DNA from: Nitrospiria bacterium
Lineage (GTDB): Bacteria > Nitrospirota > Nitrospiria > DASWJH01
Assembly: GCA_036397255.1 (NCBI GenBank)
Contig: DASWJH010000097.1
Location: 19,146-83,145, forward strand
DNA length: 64,000 bases
Direction: 5' to 3'
Shown piece by piece: positions 45,406 through 54,016 of this stretch (the first letter of the stretch is position 1; every line of letters begins with the position of its first letter). A model generated the notes under the pieces. That model had not been told where the DNA came from. It saw only the letters and a list, made by a program, of their open reading frames with translations, and ran no database searches. Made by a program: the position numbers and the translations under genes.

Positions 45406-46740
45406 ATGCTTGACCAACTGAGTTCAAAGCTTGATGCTATTCTCAAGCGCCTAAAAATAAGGGGTGTTCTCACCGAAGAAAATATTACCGAGGCCCTCAA
45501 AGAGGTCCGGCTTGCCTTGTTGGAGGCCGATGTTCACTACCGCGTGGTGAAGGATTTTATATCGGGGGTCAAAGAAAAGGCCGTGGGCCAGGATGTATTA
45601 AAGAGTCTTACCCCCGGGCAGCAAGTGGTCAAGGTGGTTTGGGATGAACTCCGACGGTTAATGGGGGAAAAGGAAAGCCCCATCCGTTTAAACCCTAATC
45701 CTCCGACGGTCATCCTATTGGCCGGTCTATATGGGGCCGGAAAAACCACAACCGCGGGGAAACTGGGTGTTCATTTTAAAAATCAGGGAAAAAAAGTTTT
45801 ATTAGCCGCGGTGGATGTTCATCGTCCTGCGGCCGAAGAGCAGTTAAAGAGACTTGGGGAGCAAGGAGGGGTTGACGTTCAGGGGTTAGAGGGAAACTCG
45901 GATCCTGTTTTTTTATGTCTGCGGGCAATGGAACGAGGGGAACGACAAGGGTATGACCTTGTCATTTTAGATACGGCCGGTCGACTGCATGTGGAAGAAG
46001 ACCTGATCCAGGAGCTTCAACGCGTGAAGGAAGCGGTCAAACCCCACGAAATTTTATTAGTGGCCGACGCCATGACCGGGCAAGATGCCGTTCAAATTGC
46101 GGAGCATTTTCATGGTGCATTGGGTTTGAGCGGTGTTATCTTGACCAAGATGGAGGGAGACGGACGCGGAGGGGCGGTCCTTTCACTTCGCGCTGTGAGT
46201 GGCGCCCCTGTTAAGTACGTGGGATTGGGTGAGCGACTGGAGCAGCTGGAGGTTTTTTATCCGGACCGGATGGCTTCCAGGGTTTTGGGAATGGGGGATG
46301 TCCTTTCCTTAATCGAAAAAGCCCAGGAAAGTTTTACTCAAGAACAAGCCGTTGATCTGGAAAAGAAATTAAAATCCAGTTCTTTTACGTTAGGGGATTT
46401 TGCGGAACAGATGAAGCAGGTTCGAAAGCTCGGGTCTATTAATGACCTGTTGGCGATGATACCGGGGGGGCAACGCCTCCAGGCCAAGGCGAACACCGAA
46501 GACGCGGAACGGGAGATTATTCGCGTTGAGGCGATCATTAATTCCATGACCAAACGGGAGCGCCTGGATCATACGATCATTAACGGGAGCCGCCGTAAGC
46601 GGATTGCGAGGGGGAGCGGATCGAGTCTCCAGGAAATTAACCGGCTAATCAAAAATTTTCTTGAAGCCCGACGAATGATGAAGGTTTTTTCCGGTAAAGG
46701 TAAAAAACGAGCCTTGGCTCGGTTTTTACCTTCTTTTTAA
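45406..46740 (+). CDS. ffh: Signal recognition particle protein Ffh
   Basis: A 444-residue SRP54: N domain, G domain with GLYGAGKTTT near residue 106, DTAGR and TKMEGDGRGG, then a methionine-containing M domain (MIPGGQRLQ, and RIARGSGSSLQEINRLIKNF) that binds 4.5S RNA and signal peptides. It leads rpsP, khpA, rimM, trmD and rplS, a conserved order. The C-terminus is short, lacking a long Met-rich tail. Confidence 0.98.
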   Translation: MLDQLSSKLDAILKRLKIRGVLTEENITEALKEVRLALLEADVHYRVVKDFISGVKEKAVGQDVLKSLTPGQQVVKVVWDELRRLMGEKESPIRLNPNPPTVILLAGLYGAGKTTTAGKLGVHFKNQGKKVLLAAVDVHRPAAEEQLKRLGEQGGVDVQGLEGNSDPVFLCLRAMERGERQGYDLVILDTAGRLHVEEDLIQELQRVKEAVKPHEILLVADAMTGQDAVQIAEHFHGALGLSGVILTKMEGDGRGGAVLSLRAVSGAPVKYVGLGERLEQLEVFYPDRMASRVLGMGDVLSLIEKAQESFTQEQAVDLEKKLKSSSFTLGDFAEQMKQVRKLGSINDLLAMIPGGQRLQAKANTEDAEREIIRVEAIINSMTKRERLDHTIINGSRRKRIARGSGSSLQEINRLIKNFLEARRMMKVFSGKGKKRALARFLPSF

Positions 46741-46841
46741 GATTTGATGGGTTCCAAAGGAGTTTCCTGTTTGGAAAAAAAGGGGTTTGAAAACATCGGA
46801 TTTCAGCCCGAAAAAATTAATATTTAGAAGCGAGGTGAATT

Positions 46842-47114
46842 GTGGCTGTTACTATTCGGTTGACACGTAAAGGAAGACGAAAAAAACCATTTTATCGAAT
46901 CGTGGTTGCGGATTCAAGAAAACCCAGAGACGGGCGTTTTATTGAAATTCTCGGAACCTATAACCCTCTGACTGATCCTGCGACGATCAATCTGAAAAAC
47001 GACCATGCCGTGGACTGGCTTAAGAAGGGTGCCCAAGTGTCCGATACCGTAAAACAAATCTTCAAGAAAACAGGTCTTTTGCCGCAGAGAAGGACGGCCA
47101 AAGAGACGTCTTGA
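46842..47114 (+). CDS. rpsP: 30S ribosomal protein S16
   Basis: A 90-residue S16: [20 protein letters not shown] and [18 protein letters not shown] are the family signature. GTG start with GAGGTG upstream. Confidence 0.97.
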   Translation: MAVTIRLTRKGRRKKPFYRIVVADSRKPRDGRFIEILGTYNPLTDPATINLKNDHAVDWLKKGAQVSDTVKQIFKKTGLLPQRRTAKETS

Positions 47115-47160
47115 TGGATGGGTATCGCTCTCTGCCTTTTTGATCATGGAGGTGGCGCCG

Positions 47161-47391
47161 ATGAAGGAGCTCATAGAGAATATCGCAAAATCTTTGGTTG
47201 ATAAACCTGAGGACGTTTCGGTGAAAGAGACCGAGGGAGAGAAAACCACAATCATTGAGCTTCGGGTTTGCCAGGAAGACCTTGGAAAAATAATTGGGAA
47301 GCAGGGGCGAACCGCGCGGGCCATGCGCACCCTCCTCAATGCGGCGGGAACAAAAATGGGAAAACGGTGTGTGTTGGAGATCCTGGAGTAG
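47161..47391 (+). CDS. khpA: KH-domain RNA-binding protein KhpA
   Basis: A 76-residue single KH domain: [19 protein letters not shown] then [21 protein letters not shown], with the RNA-binding GxxG loop GKQG. ATG 47161 has GGAGG 9 bases upstream; the longer 47140 frame is rejected. Its place between rpsP and rimM is standard in many bacteria. KhpA binds RNA, often with KhpB. Confidence 0.93.
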   Translation: MKELIENIAKSLVDKPEDVSVKETEGEKTTIIELRVCQEDLGKIIGKQGRTARAMRTLLNAAGTKMGKRCVLEILE

Positions 47392-47477
47392 TGCGTGTGG
47401 GTCAAGCCCGGTGGTTGGACAACCTAAAACGCCGGTTAATTTTAAAACAGCAGCTGGTTAATTTATTTTTTTACTGA

Positions 47478-48002
47478 ATGAAAAAAGAGTGTGTCGTCAT
47501 CGGAAAAATAATTGGGACCCATGGTTTAGGAGGAGTGGTCAAGGTGGTTCCCCTTACCTCTTTGGACAAGCGTTTTGAGGATCTTCATGAGGTGATGGTC
47601 GAGGGTGTGAGTGGAAACCGGGCCATTTTTCATATTGAACGCTTGCAGTATCAAAACGAATTTCTCTTGCTGAAATTTAAGGAATTGGAATCTGAATCCC
47701 AAGCAGAAACAATGGTAAACGGAACCCTGCAAATTTTTGAACAGGATCTAGCTCCCCTTCCGAAGGGCAGTTATTATCATTTTGAACTTTTAGGAATGCA
47801 GGTTTACACCGTGGAGGGAAAATGGCTGGGGGAGCTTCAGAACATTTTTCCAACAGGTAGTAACGATGTGTATGTGGTTCAGGATGGAAAACAGGAACAT
47901 TTGATTCCCGGTATCCGGGAAGTGGTTCAGGAGGTGGATGTTTTGAACAAAAAAATGAAAATTCATGTGATAGACGGGTTATTGGAAGACAATGGATTGT
48001 AA
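47478..48002 (+). CDS. rimM: Ribosome maturation factor RimM
   Basis: A 174-residue protein: VVIGKIIGTHGLGGVVKVVPLT is the RimM N domain, and YYHFELLGMQV plus LIPGIREVVQEVDV form the PRC-barrel domain that binds S19. It overlaps trmD by 11 bases. Confidence 0.95.
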   Translation: MKKECVVIGKIIGTHGLGGVVKVVPLTSLDKRFEDLHEVMVEGVSGNRAIFHIERLQYQNEFLLLKFKELESESQAETMVNGTLQIFEQDLAPLPKGSYYHFELLGMQVYTVEGKWLGELQNIFPTGSNDVYVVQDGKQEHLIPGIREVVQEVDVLNKKMKIHVIDGLLEDNGL

Positions 48003-48756
48003 TTTTATTACAACATTTCCCGAGCTCCTCCAATCCGTCCTTCGGGAAAGTATCCTGAAGCGGGCTCAGGAGAAAGGTCTCCTTAGGACCCGGGTTTTGA
48101 ACCTGAGAGATTACGCCACAGATCGGCATCGGACCACGGATGACACTCCCTATGGAGGGGGGACCGGAATGGTCATGAAAGCTGAGCCGATTTTTCAAGT
48201 GATAGATCAATTATTCAGTGAAGGGAAAAATTTGCGGATAATCATGCCCAGTCCTCAGGGAAAACCTTTTTCCCAGGAAATGGCCCTTGCCTGGAGTCAG
48301 GAATCCCGGCCTTTGATTTTTATTTGCGGTCATTATGAGGGGATTGATGAGAGGGTTCGTTTGGGTCTTCCGGCGGAAGAAGTGTCTTTGGGGGATTACG
48401 TTTTAACGGGAGGGGAACTGGCCTCCCTGGTCATGGTGGATGCAACGGTCCGGTTGATCCCTGGTGTTTTGGGAGATGCTCAATCAATGGAATGTGATTC
48501 TTTTATGAACCATTTTTTAGATTTTCCCCATTATACTCGCCCGGTCCAGTTTCGAGGGATGAATGTTCCGGAGGTTCTGTTATCGGGTAATCATGAAGCA
48601 ATCCGATGTTGGCGGAAAAAGCAAGGAGTGAAAAATACCTTGCAGAAACGGCCCGATTTGCTAAGCCAACGGTCCCTGGACACAGAAGAAAAACGGTTTT
48701 TGGAGGAGATTCAAGAGGAAAGGGTTGGTGATCCCGGTAAGAAATGGGCGTGTTGA
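47992..48756 (+). CDS. trmD: tRNA (guanine-N1)-methyltransferase
   Basis: A 254-residue SPOUT methyltransferase: FITTFPELL, DDTPYGGGTGMVMK, FICGHYEGIDERV and LGDYVLTGGELA (the knotted SAM site) are diagnostic. It makes m1G37. ATG at 47992 lies inside the rimM end, so the genes are coupled. Confidence 0.97.
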   Translation: MDCNFITTFPELLQSVLRESILKRAQEKGLLRTRVLNLRDYATDRHRTTDDTPYGGGTGMVMKAEPIFQVIDQLFSEGKNLRIIMPSPQGKPFSQEMALAWSQESRPLIFICGHYEGIDERVRLGLPAEEVSLGDYVLTGGELASLVMVDATVRLIPGVLGDAQSMECDSFMNHFLDFPHYTRPVQFRGMNVPEVLLSGNHEAIRCWRKKQGVKNTLQKRPDLLSQRSLDTEEKRFLEEIQEERVGDPGKKWAC

Positions 48757-48817
48757 ACCCCCAAGCGTCCGCGTCTTTTTCAAAGGGACTTTATCGATGG
48801 ATTTTAAATTTGCAATG

Positions 48818-48832
48818 TCATGCCGAGCATGA
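48818..48832 (+). promoter_or_regulatory. Small hairpin before rplS
   Basis: TCATGC, loop CGA, GCATGA lies 10 bases before AAGGAGG of rplS. It may shape the leader; too small to call a known L19 leader. Confidence 0.3.
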
Positions 48833-48859
48833 TTTGATTTTTAAGGAGGCAAAACCATT

Positions 48860-49294
48860 ATGAAACGATTAGAACGGCTTGAGCGAGGCCTTCAAAAAAA
48901 GGACATTCCGTCTTTTCAAATTGGTGATACCGTTCGGGTTCACCTCAAGGTTCGTGAAGGAGAAAAGGAACGCATACAGGTTTTTGAAGGGGTCGTCCTT
49001 GGCCGCAAAAGGGGAAGAAACCGCGAGACCTTTAGAGTCCGTAAAGTTTCCTACGGCGTTGGGGTCGAAAGGATTTTTCCGATCCATGCGCCTTTCCTGG
49101 AAAAAATAGAGGTGGTTCGGGAAGGGAAAGTGCGAAGGGCCAAGCTGTATTACCTGAGGGAGCTAAGAGGTAAGGCTGCCCGTGTCAGTGAGCGATCTGC
49201 GGTGGTAGAAATTCCGAAAAATATTCTGGAACCAGAAGCGGACTTGGTTGCCGCCGAGCCGGTGATTAGTGCTGAGGTCAAAGCCGAAGGGTGA
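48860..49294 (+). CDS. rplS: 50S ribosomal protein L19
   Basis: A 144-residue L19: [41 protein letters not shown] and [14 protein letters not shown] are the signatures. The last 25 residues are a Glu/Ala-rich extension beyond the usual length. AAGGAGG precedes the ATG. Confidence 0.97.
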   Translation: MKRLERLERGLQKKDIPSFQIGDTVRVHLKVREGEKERIQVFEGVVLGRKRGRNRETFRVRKVSYGVGVERIFPIHAPFLEKIEVVREGKVRRAKLYYLRELRGKAARVSERSAVVEIPKNILEPEADLVAAEPVISAEVKAEG

Positions 49295-49671
49295 CCCTTT
49301 GGACAGCCTTTTGAACAGATTTTCCCTTTTTTTAAAATTTTTCTAAGGTGCCTGCCTGAAGAAAGGGTTGCGCCCAGGAGATTGCAAAATTTGCAATTCT
49401 CTCCGTGGCCGTCCTGGGCATCTGGTGGAAGGAAGCCAGGTTGCCGGGGATTAAGCAGGGTGGAAATATTTCAATATTTTCAATCCTTTTGGGCTGCAGC
49501 CTTCATCATGTCTTTTGTTCTCAAAAGCTCCTTTTGTCAAGGTTTTTTCAAAAAGGGAATAACCCTTTTCCCCCATTGGCCTATTTTCCGAGATTTATTT
49601 TTTCAAAAGACGTCAAAAACTGAAATTTTTGGTACACTTTTAACGAAAAACCATCCGGTTTTATTGGGCCC
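49295..49671. other. Gap between rplS and rnhB with a palindrome
   Basis: About 377 bases. No ORF with family-like sequence; the frames reading 49382-49675 are overlapping and low quality. The only structured element I see is the dyad at 49381. Confidence 0.4.
49381..49397. promoter_or_regulatory. 17-bp perfect palindrome, operator-like
   Basis: ATTGCAAA-A-TTTGCAAT is an 8+1+8 perfect dyad, about 290 bases before rnhB. Operator-like in size and symmetry; no regulator is identified. Confidence 0.35.
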
Positions 49672-50337
49672 TTGACATACGAATTCAATGAAAAAGTTGA
49701 GGATGAATTAGAGCGGGCAAGGCTTCAAACATTGCTCGTTTTTGAGAGAGAATGTTATCGTCAGGGGTTTCATTGTGTCGCCGGATTAGACGAAGCGGGG
49801 CGGGGACCCCTAGCGGGTCCGGTGGTGGCCAGCGCCGTCATTTTACCGGTTGAACTTTTGGTTCCCGGGTTAGATGATTCTAAGAGGTTAACCCCCAAGG
49901 AGAGATTGGTTCTCTATCCGCTTATTTTTGAAAAGGCATTGGGCGTGGGTATTGGGGTGGTGGACCATGACGTGATTGATAAAATCAATATCCTTCAAGC
50001 AACCCTTTTGGCAATGAGTGAGGCCTTACAGGATCTTGGGGTTTCTCCCGATTTTCTTTTGGTAGATGCCCTCAAGGTGCCCCGGACTGACATTCCCCAA
50101 AAAGCCTTGATCAAAGGGGACCAACGGAGTTTATCCATTGCTGCTGCTTCGGTGGTTGCAAAAGTGACACGGGACCGTCTCATGCAGGATTACCATCAGC
50201 GATTTCCGGAATACGGATTTTTATCCCATAAGGGGTATCCCACCCCTGAGCACCTGAGAAGAATACGGCAATACGGGCCCTGTGCCATTCACCGAAAAAC
50301 CTTTCGCGGGGTGGAACAGCCCCCCATTCCATTTTAG
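49672..50337 (+). CDS. rnhB: Ribonuclease HII
   Basis: A 221-residue RNase HII: GLDEAGRGPLAGPVVASAVIL holds the first acidic pair, and LLVDALKVP and VTRDRLMQDYHQRFPEYGF complete the site. It removes ribonucleotides from DNA. The TTG start at 49672 is chosen because the next in-frame methionine is well inside the domain. The N-terminal 35 residues are an extension seen in several lineages. Confidence 0.95.
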   Translation: MTYEFNEKVEDELERARLQTLLVFERECYRQGFHCVAGLDEAGRGPLAGPVVASAVILPVELLVPGLDDSKRLTPKERLVLYPLIFEKALGVGIGVVDHDVIDKINILQATLLAMSEALQDLGVSPDFLLVDALKVPRTDIPQKALIKGDQRSLSIAAASVVAKVTRDRLMQDYHQRFPEYGFLSHKGYPTPEHLRRIRQYGPCAIHRKTFRGVEQPPIPF

Positions 50338-50349
50338 AAGGAGGCCGGT

Positions 50350-50730
50350 GTGTCCAGAGAAATTGGGCTGGAAGGGGAAAGAGAAGCGGCGCGATATTTA
50401 AAGAAAAAAGGATATGCTATTATTACGAAAAATTTTAGGGCTCCCGGCGGAGAGGTCGATATTATTGCCCGGGATGGGAAGACTTTGGTTTTTGTGGAAG
50501 TCAAAACCCGGAAAGGGGGCCAGTTCGGAGAAGGTCATTGGGCGGTGGATGCAAGAAAGCGAAAACATTTGACCTTGGCGGCGATGGCCTATCTGGTCAA
50601 GAAAGGGATTCGGAATCGGCCGTGCCGGTTTGACTTAGTGGTTTTGGATCAAGAAGCGGGTCTCCCTCCAACACCGCGGTTCGAACTGATCAAAAATGCC
50701 TTTGATGCGGAATTTCAGGAAATGGGATGA
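50350..50730 (+). CDS. YraN/UPF0102 family endonuclease-like protein
   Basis: A 126-residue protein with GLEGEREAARYLKKKGY, GGEVDIIARDGKTLVFVEVKTR (PD-(D/E)xK-like core) and CRFDLVVLD. GTG start with AGGAGG. It regularly follows rnhB; function unproven. Confidence 0.93.
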   Translation: MSREIGLEGEREAARYLKKKGYAIITKNFRAPGGEVDIIARDGKTLVFVEVKTRKGGQFGEGHWAVDARKRKHLTLAAMAYLVKKGIRNRPCRFDLVVLDQEAGLPPTPRFELIKNAFDAEFQEMG

Positions 50731-50741
50731 GGAGCGCTTGA

Positions 50742-51164
50742 ATGATTAGTGGTTTGAATACCGATGTTGAATTTGAGGGAAAAGTGTATCATATTCAAAC
50801 CGAGGATGGGGGGATCAAAAACCCAGTCGTGGTGACCCACCTTTTTTTTAGTGGGGCCATTGTTTCCTCTCGGAAGACCGGTTATTCCTCCGGGGATTCT
50901 CAGGATGGATTGGCTGAGAAGGTCAAGGGAGTGATGAAGGACCAACACCGGGCCATGATGAAGGATTTACTTTCGGGACGGTACCGACCAGGGGCTACCC
51001 CTCCTGTTGAGGAGAAACCTAAACCGCAACCCCCGCCGAGCCCTCCGATTCCCCAGCAAAAAAAGGTGGCGCAACCTCAACCCCAAAAGGCAGAGCGAAA
51101 AAGTTTGGATGATTTAATTTTAGATTACCTGTCTTCAAGGGAGTCAGAAGAATCGGGAAGGTGA
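50742..51164 (+). CDS. Conserved small protein with Pro-rich linker, unknown function
   Basis: A 140-residue protein. ISGLNTDVEFEGKVYHIQTED and NPVVVTHLFFSGAIVSSRKT form a conserved N-terminal domain that I have seen in deltaproteobacterial and Nitrospirota proteins near ftsE. A proline/glutamine linker (about 85-118) leads to a short helix SLDDLILDYLSS. No catalytic motif is visible. Confidence 0.65.
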   Translation: MISGLNTDVEFEGKVYHIQTEDGGIKNPVVVTHLFFSGAIVSSRKTGYSSGDSQDGLAEKVKGVMKDQHRAMMKDLLSGRYRPGATPPVEEKPKPQPPPSPPIPQQKKVAQPQPQKAERKSLDDLILDYLSSRESEESGR

Positions 51165-51201
51165 AGAACCCCCTTTTCTCTTTGATCATGGTCTTTACTC
51201 C

Positions 51202-51873
51202 ATGATACAGATGTTTCATGTTACAAAGTCCTATGGCCATGGTCCCCCTGCCTTAAATGATATCAACCTCTATGTTGAAAAAGGCGAATTTGTTTTTATC
51301 ATGGGTCCCAGCGGAGCGGGGAAGACCACGTTGCTTCGGCTTCTGTTCTGTACGGATAGACCCGATGAAGGGCAAATCTTAATCCATGGACGAAATGTTG
51401 CCCGGTTAAACGGAAAATCTGTCCCCGACCTTCGAACCAAAATCGGATTTATTTTTCAAGATTATAAACTGATTCCCCGGTTTACGGTTTTTGAAAATGT
51501 GGGTATCCCACTTCAAATTCAAGGAATGGGGAGGGGCGAAATTCGCCGGCGGGTAATGGATCTACTGGACTGGGTGGGGCTTGAACAACGGGCTAAGGCC
51601 TATCCCCGACAACTGGCTGGAGGGGAACAACAGCGGGTGTGTATTGCAAGGGCCCTGGCAAATGAACCTGCCATAATTTTGGCTGATGAACCCACAGGAA
51701 ATTTGGATATGGGCCACTCGGAAGAGATTTTGGGATTGCTGCGGTATATTCATGGTCGAGGGGCAACGATTTTGATGGCCACCCACAATCAAACCCTTGT
51801 GGCCAAATATCCCAAACGCCTCATTCATTTAAAAAAAGGATGTTTGGTGGGGGATGAGGGGCCCCAATGGTAA
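51202..51873 (+). CDS. ftsE: Cell division ATP-binding protein FtsE
   Basis: A 223-residue ABC ATPase: [10 protein letters not shown]-loop (35-43), [15 protein letters not shown] signature and [11 protein letters not shown]alker [18 protein letters not shown] fits FtsE. With FtsX it controls peptidoglycan hydrolases at the septum. Its end overlaps ftsX by 7 bases. Confidence 0.96.
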   Translation: MIQMFHVTKSYGHGPPALNDINLYVEKGEFVFIMGPSGAGKTTLLRLLFCTDRPDEGQILIHGRNVARLNGKSVPDLRTKIGFIFQDYKLIPRFTVFENVGIPLQIQGMGRGEIRRRVMDLLDWVGLEQRAKAYPRQLAGGEQQRVCIARALANEPAIILADEPTGNLDMGHSEEILGLLRYIHGRGATILMATHNQTLVAKYPKRLIHLKKGCLVGDEGPQW

Positions 51874-52766
51874 GAAATTCAATCTATTTTCTTAAACAGG
51901 CCGTGCGGGGACTGCAGGAACACCGTATCCTGGCCCTCATGACGGTTCTATCCATCTCTTTAACCTTTTTATTCTCGGGTTTGTTTTTTCTGGTATATAT
52001 TAATTTAGAACAGTTAGGCGGAACATTAAGAGGTCAAGTCCGCATGATGGTCTATCTTCAGGATGCATTCAAGGAGAATGGGATTTCCTCGCTCGGTGAT
52101 CAATTAAAAAAGGAGAAAGGTGTAGAGAAGGTTATTTTTCTCTCAAAAGAAGACGCCCTCCATGAGTATATCAATGAGCTGAAAGGAGACCCCAAATTGT
52201 TAGAAGGCCTGGGTGAGAATCCTTTTCCAGCCTCCTTTCAGGTTCTTATTGAAAAGTCTTTTCAGAACAGCGATTTTATGGAAAAATTAAGCCAGCAGAT
52301 CAGACAGTGGGAGGGGGTGGATGAGGTGCGCTTCCGAGATGAATGGGTGAACTTTCTAAACCAGGTTCTGACCTTTTTAAAATTGGGTGGGATTTGGTTG
52401 GGCGGTTTGCTGGTGTTGGGAATCCTGGCCATCGTCTCCACCACGATCCGCTTGACCGTTTATGCCCGGCGGGAAGAAATTCAGATCTTAAAATTTATGG
52501 GCGCCACGGATCGGTTTATCATGGCACCGTTTTTTATTGAAGGGCTGTTCATTGGGATGATTGGTTCGGGTTTTTCTCTTTTCTTACTGATGGTGTTTTT
52601 TGAATTCTTTGGAGATTCGGTGGAGGGTGGCTTTCAGTACGGGGGCTATTCCAGTTTGGTTTTCCTGACCCAAAAAGTAATGGTCTCTATGTTGGGGGCG
52701 GGAATCCTGCTCGGGTGTTTGGGTAGTCTCATCTCGGTTCGGGGGGTTTTACGGGAGGAATTTTGA
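51867..52766 (+). CDS. ftsX: Cell division protein FtsX
   Basis: A 299-residue permease-like protein with four membrane helices and a periplasmic loop after the first (about residues 45-165). SLTFLFSGLFFLVYINL is the first helix; EIQILKFMGATDRFI is the family motif. Its stop overlaps the TTG start of the EnvC-like gene, so ftsE, ftsX and envC form a coupled unit. Confidence 0.95.
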   Translation: MVRNSIYFLKQAVRGLQEHRILALMTVLSISLTFLFSGLFFLVYINLEQLGGTLRGQVRMMVYLQDAFKENGISSLGDQLKKEKGVEKVIFLSKEDALHEYINELKGDPKLLEGLGENPFPASFQVLIEKSFQNSDFMEKLSQQIRQWEGVDEVRFRDEWVNFLNQVLTFLKLGGIWLGGLLVLGILAIVSTTIRLTVYARREEIQILKFMGATDRFIMAPFFIEGLFIGMIGSGFSLFLLMVFFEFFGDSVEGGFQYGGYSSLVFLTQKVMVSMLGAGILLGCLGSLISVRGVLREEF

Positions 52767-53983
52767 AAAAAAGACCGGGGTATTCATGGGCCATTTTAAT
52801 ATTTTTGCTCTTATGGGTGGGCATCGGGGGTTTCCCCCCCCAGGCGTTTTCAAAATCTGCATCTGAAACACAGAAAAAGCTGAAGCAGGAGCAGCAACGC
52901 CTCGAAGTGTTGCGTGAGAAAATCCGTGCCACTCAGGAAGAAAAGGAAAAAGCAGGAAAGAAGGAGCGTTCACTTCTAAAAACCTTGGAGCAATCCGATC
53001 AGACCCTTCAGTTGAGACGACAAGAATTATCCGTGATTGAACTTCGCTTAAAGCAAAGTCAGGAAGAGTTGGAAGCCCTTTCTCTTTCCATTGGGGGTTT
53101 GCAAGGGGAGATCGAGAACCAAAGGGAGCGGTTAAAAAAACGGCTTCGGGCAGGTTACATTGCCGGCAAGGAAGCCTCGCTGAGTCTTTTTTTGGAGGCC
53201 AATGACGGAAATGAAATGGGGCGACGCTACCGGTATTTAAAATGGATCTCAGAGCGGGAAGCCCAGTTGCTTCGGGAATACGAACGGTCCATGGAAACCC
53301 TCCAAGTACAAAAGGATCAATTGGCAGAGGTTCAAGAAAATAAAAAGAAGACCTTTGAGGGAAAACAGGCTAAAATTGCGGAGATCGAAAAAGACCGTGT
53401 TAAACGAAGGCAGCTTTTGGTCAAGCTCCGGAAGGAACTCTCCAGCCGTGAAAAATTATTAAAAGAGTTGGAGGACAGTGCCGCCCACCTTCAAACCTTG
53501 ATCGGCCGCTTGACCCAGGAAAAAGGGAAAGCTTCCATCGGAAGGGGGTTTGCGCGGTTGAAAGGCCGTTTGGGTTGGCCTAGCGGTGGTCCGGTGGTCA
53601 CATTTTATGGCAGACAAAAGCATTTGAAATTTGATACTCTTGTTTTTAAAAAAGGAATTGAAATTGAAGCCAAACAGGGAGATCCGATTCAAGCGGTTTT
53701 TGATGGAAAAGTGGTTTACGCGGATTGGTTTAAAGGGTACGGCATTTTAATAATTCTTGATCATGGCGATCATTATTTTTCTTTGTATGCCCATGCTGCA
53801 AAAAACCTGGTTTCCGTGGGGGATCAGGTTCGGGAAAAGCAGGTGATTGGCGAAATTGGTGAAACAGGCTTCACTCAAGAAACGAAACTCTACTTTGAGA
53901 TCCGGCACCGGGGGCAACCCCAGGACCCTCTCCCTTGGTTGCAACGGAGACCTAACACCATCGGATCCGAAAAGGGGTCATGA
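52763..53983 (+). CDS. envC: EnvC-like murein hydrolase activator (degenerate LytM)
   Basis: A 406-residue secreted protein: signal peptide ending near PQAFS, a long coiled coil (about 35-260), then a LytM/M23 domain. The zinc site is degenerate: the usual HxxxD is FKKGIEIE with Glu in place of Asp, and the HxH of the last strand is LYFEIR with Tyr for the first His; H in YAHAAK remains. This fits an amidase activator like E. coli EnvC rather than an active peptidase. Coupled to ftsX by a 4-base overlap. Confidence 0.9.
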   Translation: MKKRPGYSWAILIFLLLWVGIGGFPPQAFSKSASETQKKLKQEQQRLEVLREKIRATQEEKEKAGKKERSLLKTLEQSDQTLQLRRQELSVIELRLKQSQEELEALSLSIGGLQGEIENQRERLKKRLRAGYIAGKEASLSLFLEANDGNEMGRRYRYLKWISEREAQLLREYERSMETLQVQKDQLAEVQENKKKTFEGKQAKIAEIEKDRVKRRQLLVKLRKELSSREKLLKELEDSAAHLQTLIGRLTQEKGKASIGRGFARLKGRLGWPSGGPVVTFYGRQKHLKFDTLVFKKGIEIEAKQGDPIQAVFDGKVVYADWFKGYGILIILDHGDHYFSLYAHAAKNLVSVGDQVREKQVIGEIGETGFTQETKLYFEIRHRGQPQDPLPWLQRRPNTIGSEKGS

Positions 53984-54016
53984 GTTGGTGAGTGATATTA
54001 ATCAGGAGGAAAGGAT

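Noticed and set aside
49382..49675. Overlapping plus-strand frames in the rplS-rnhB gap
   Set aside because: Two frames cover the same DNA, neither looks like a protein family, and codon use is unlike the neighbours.
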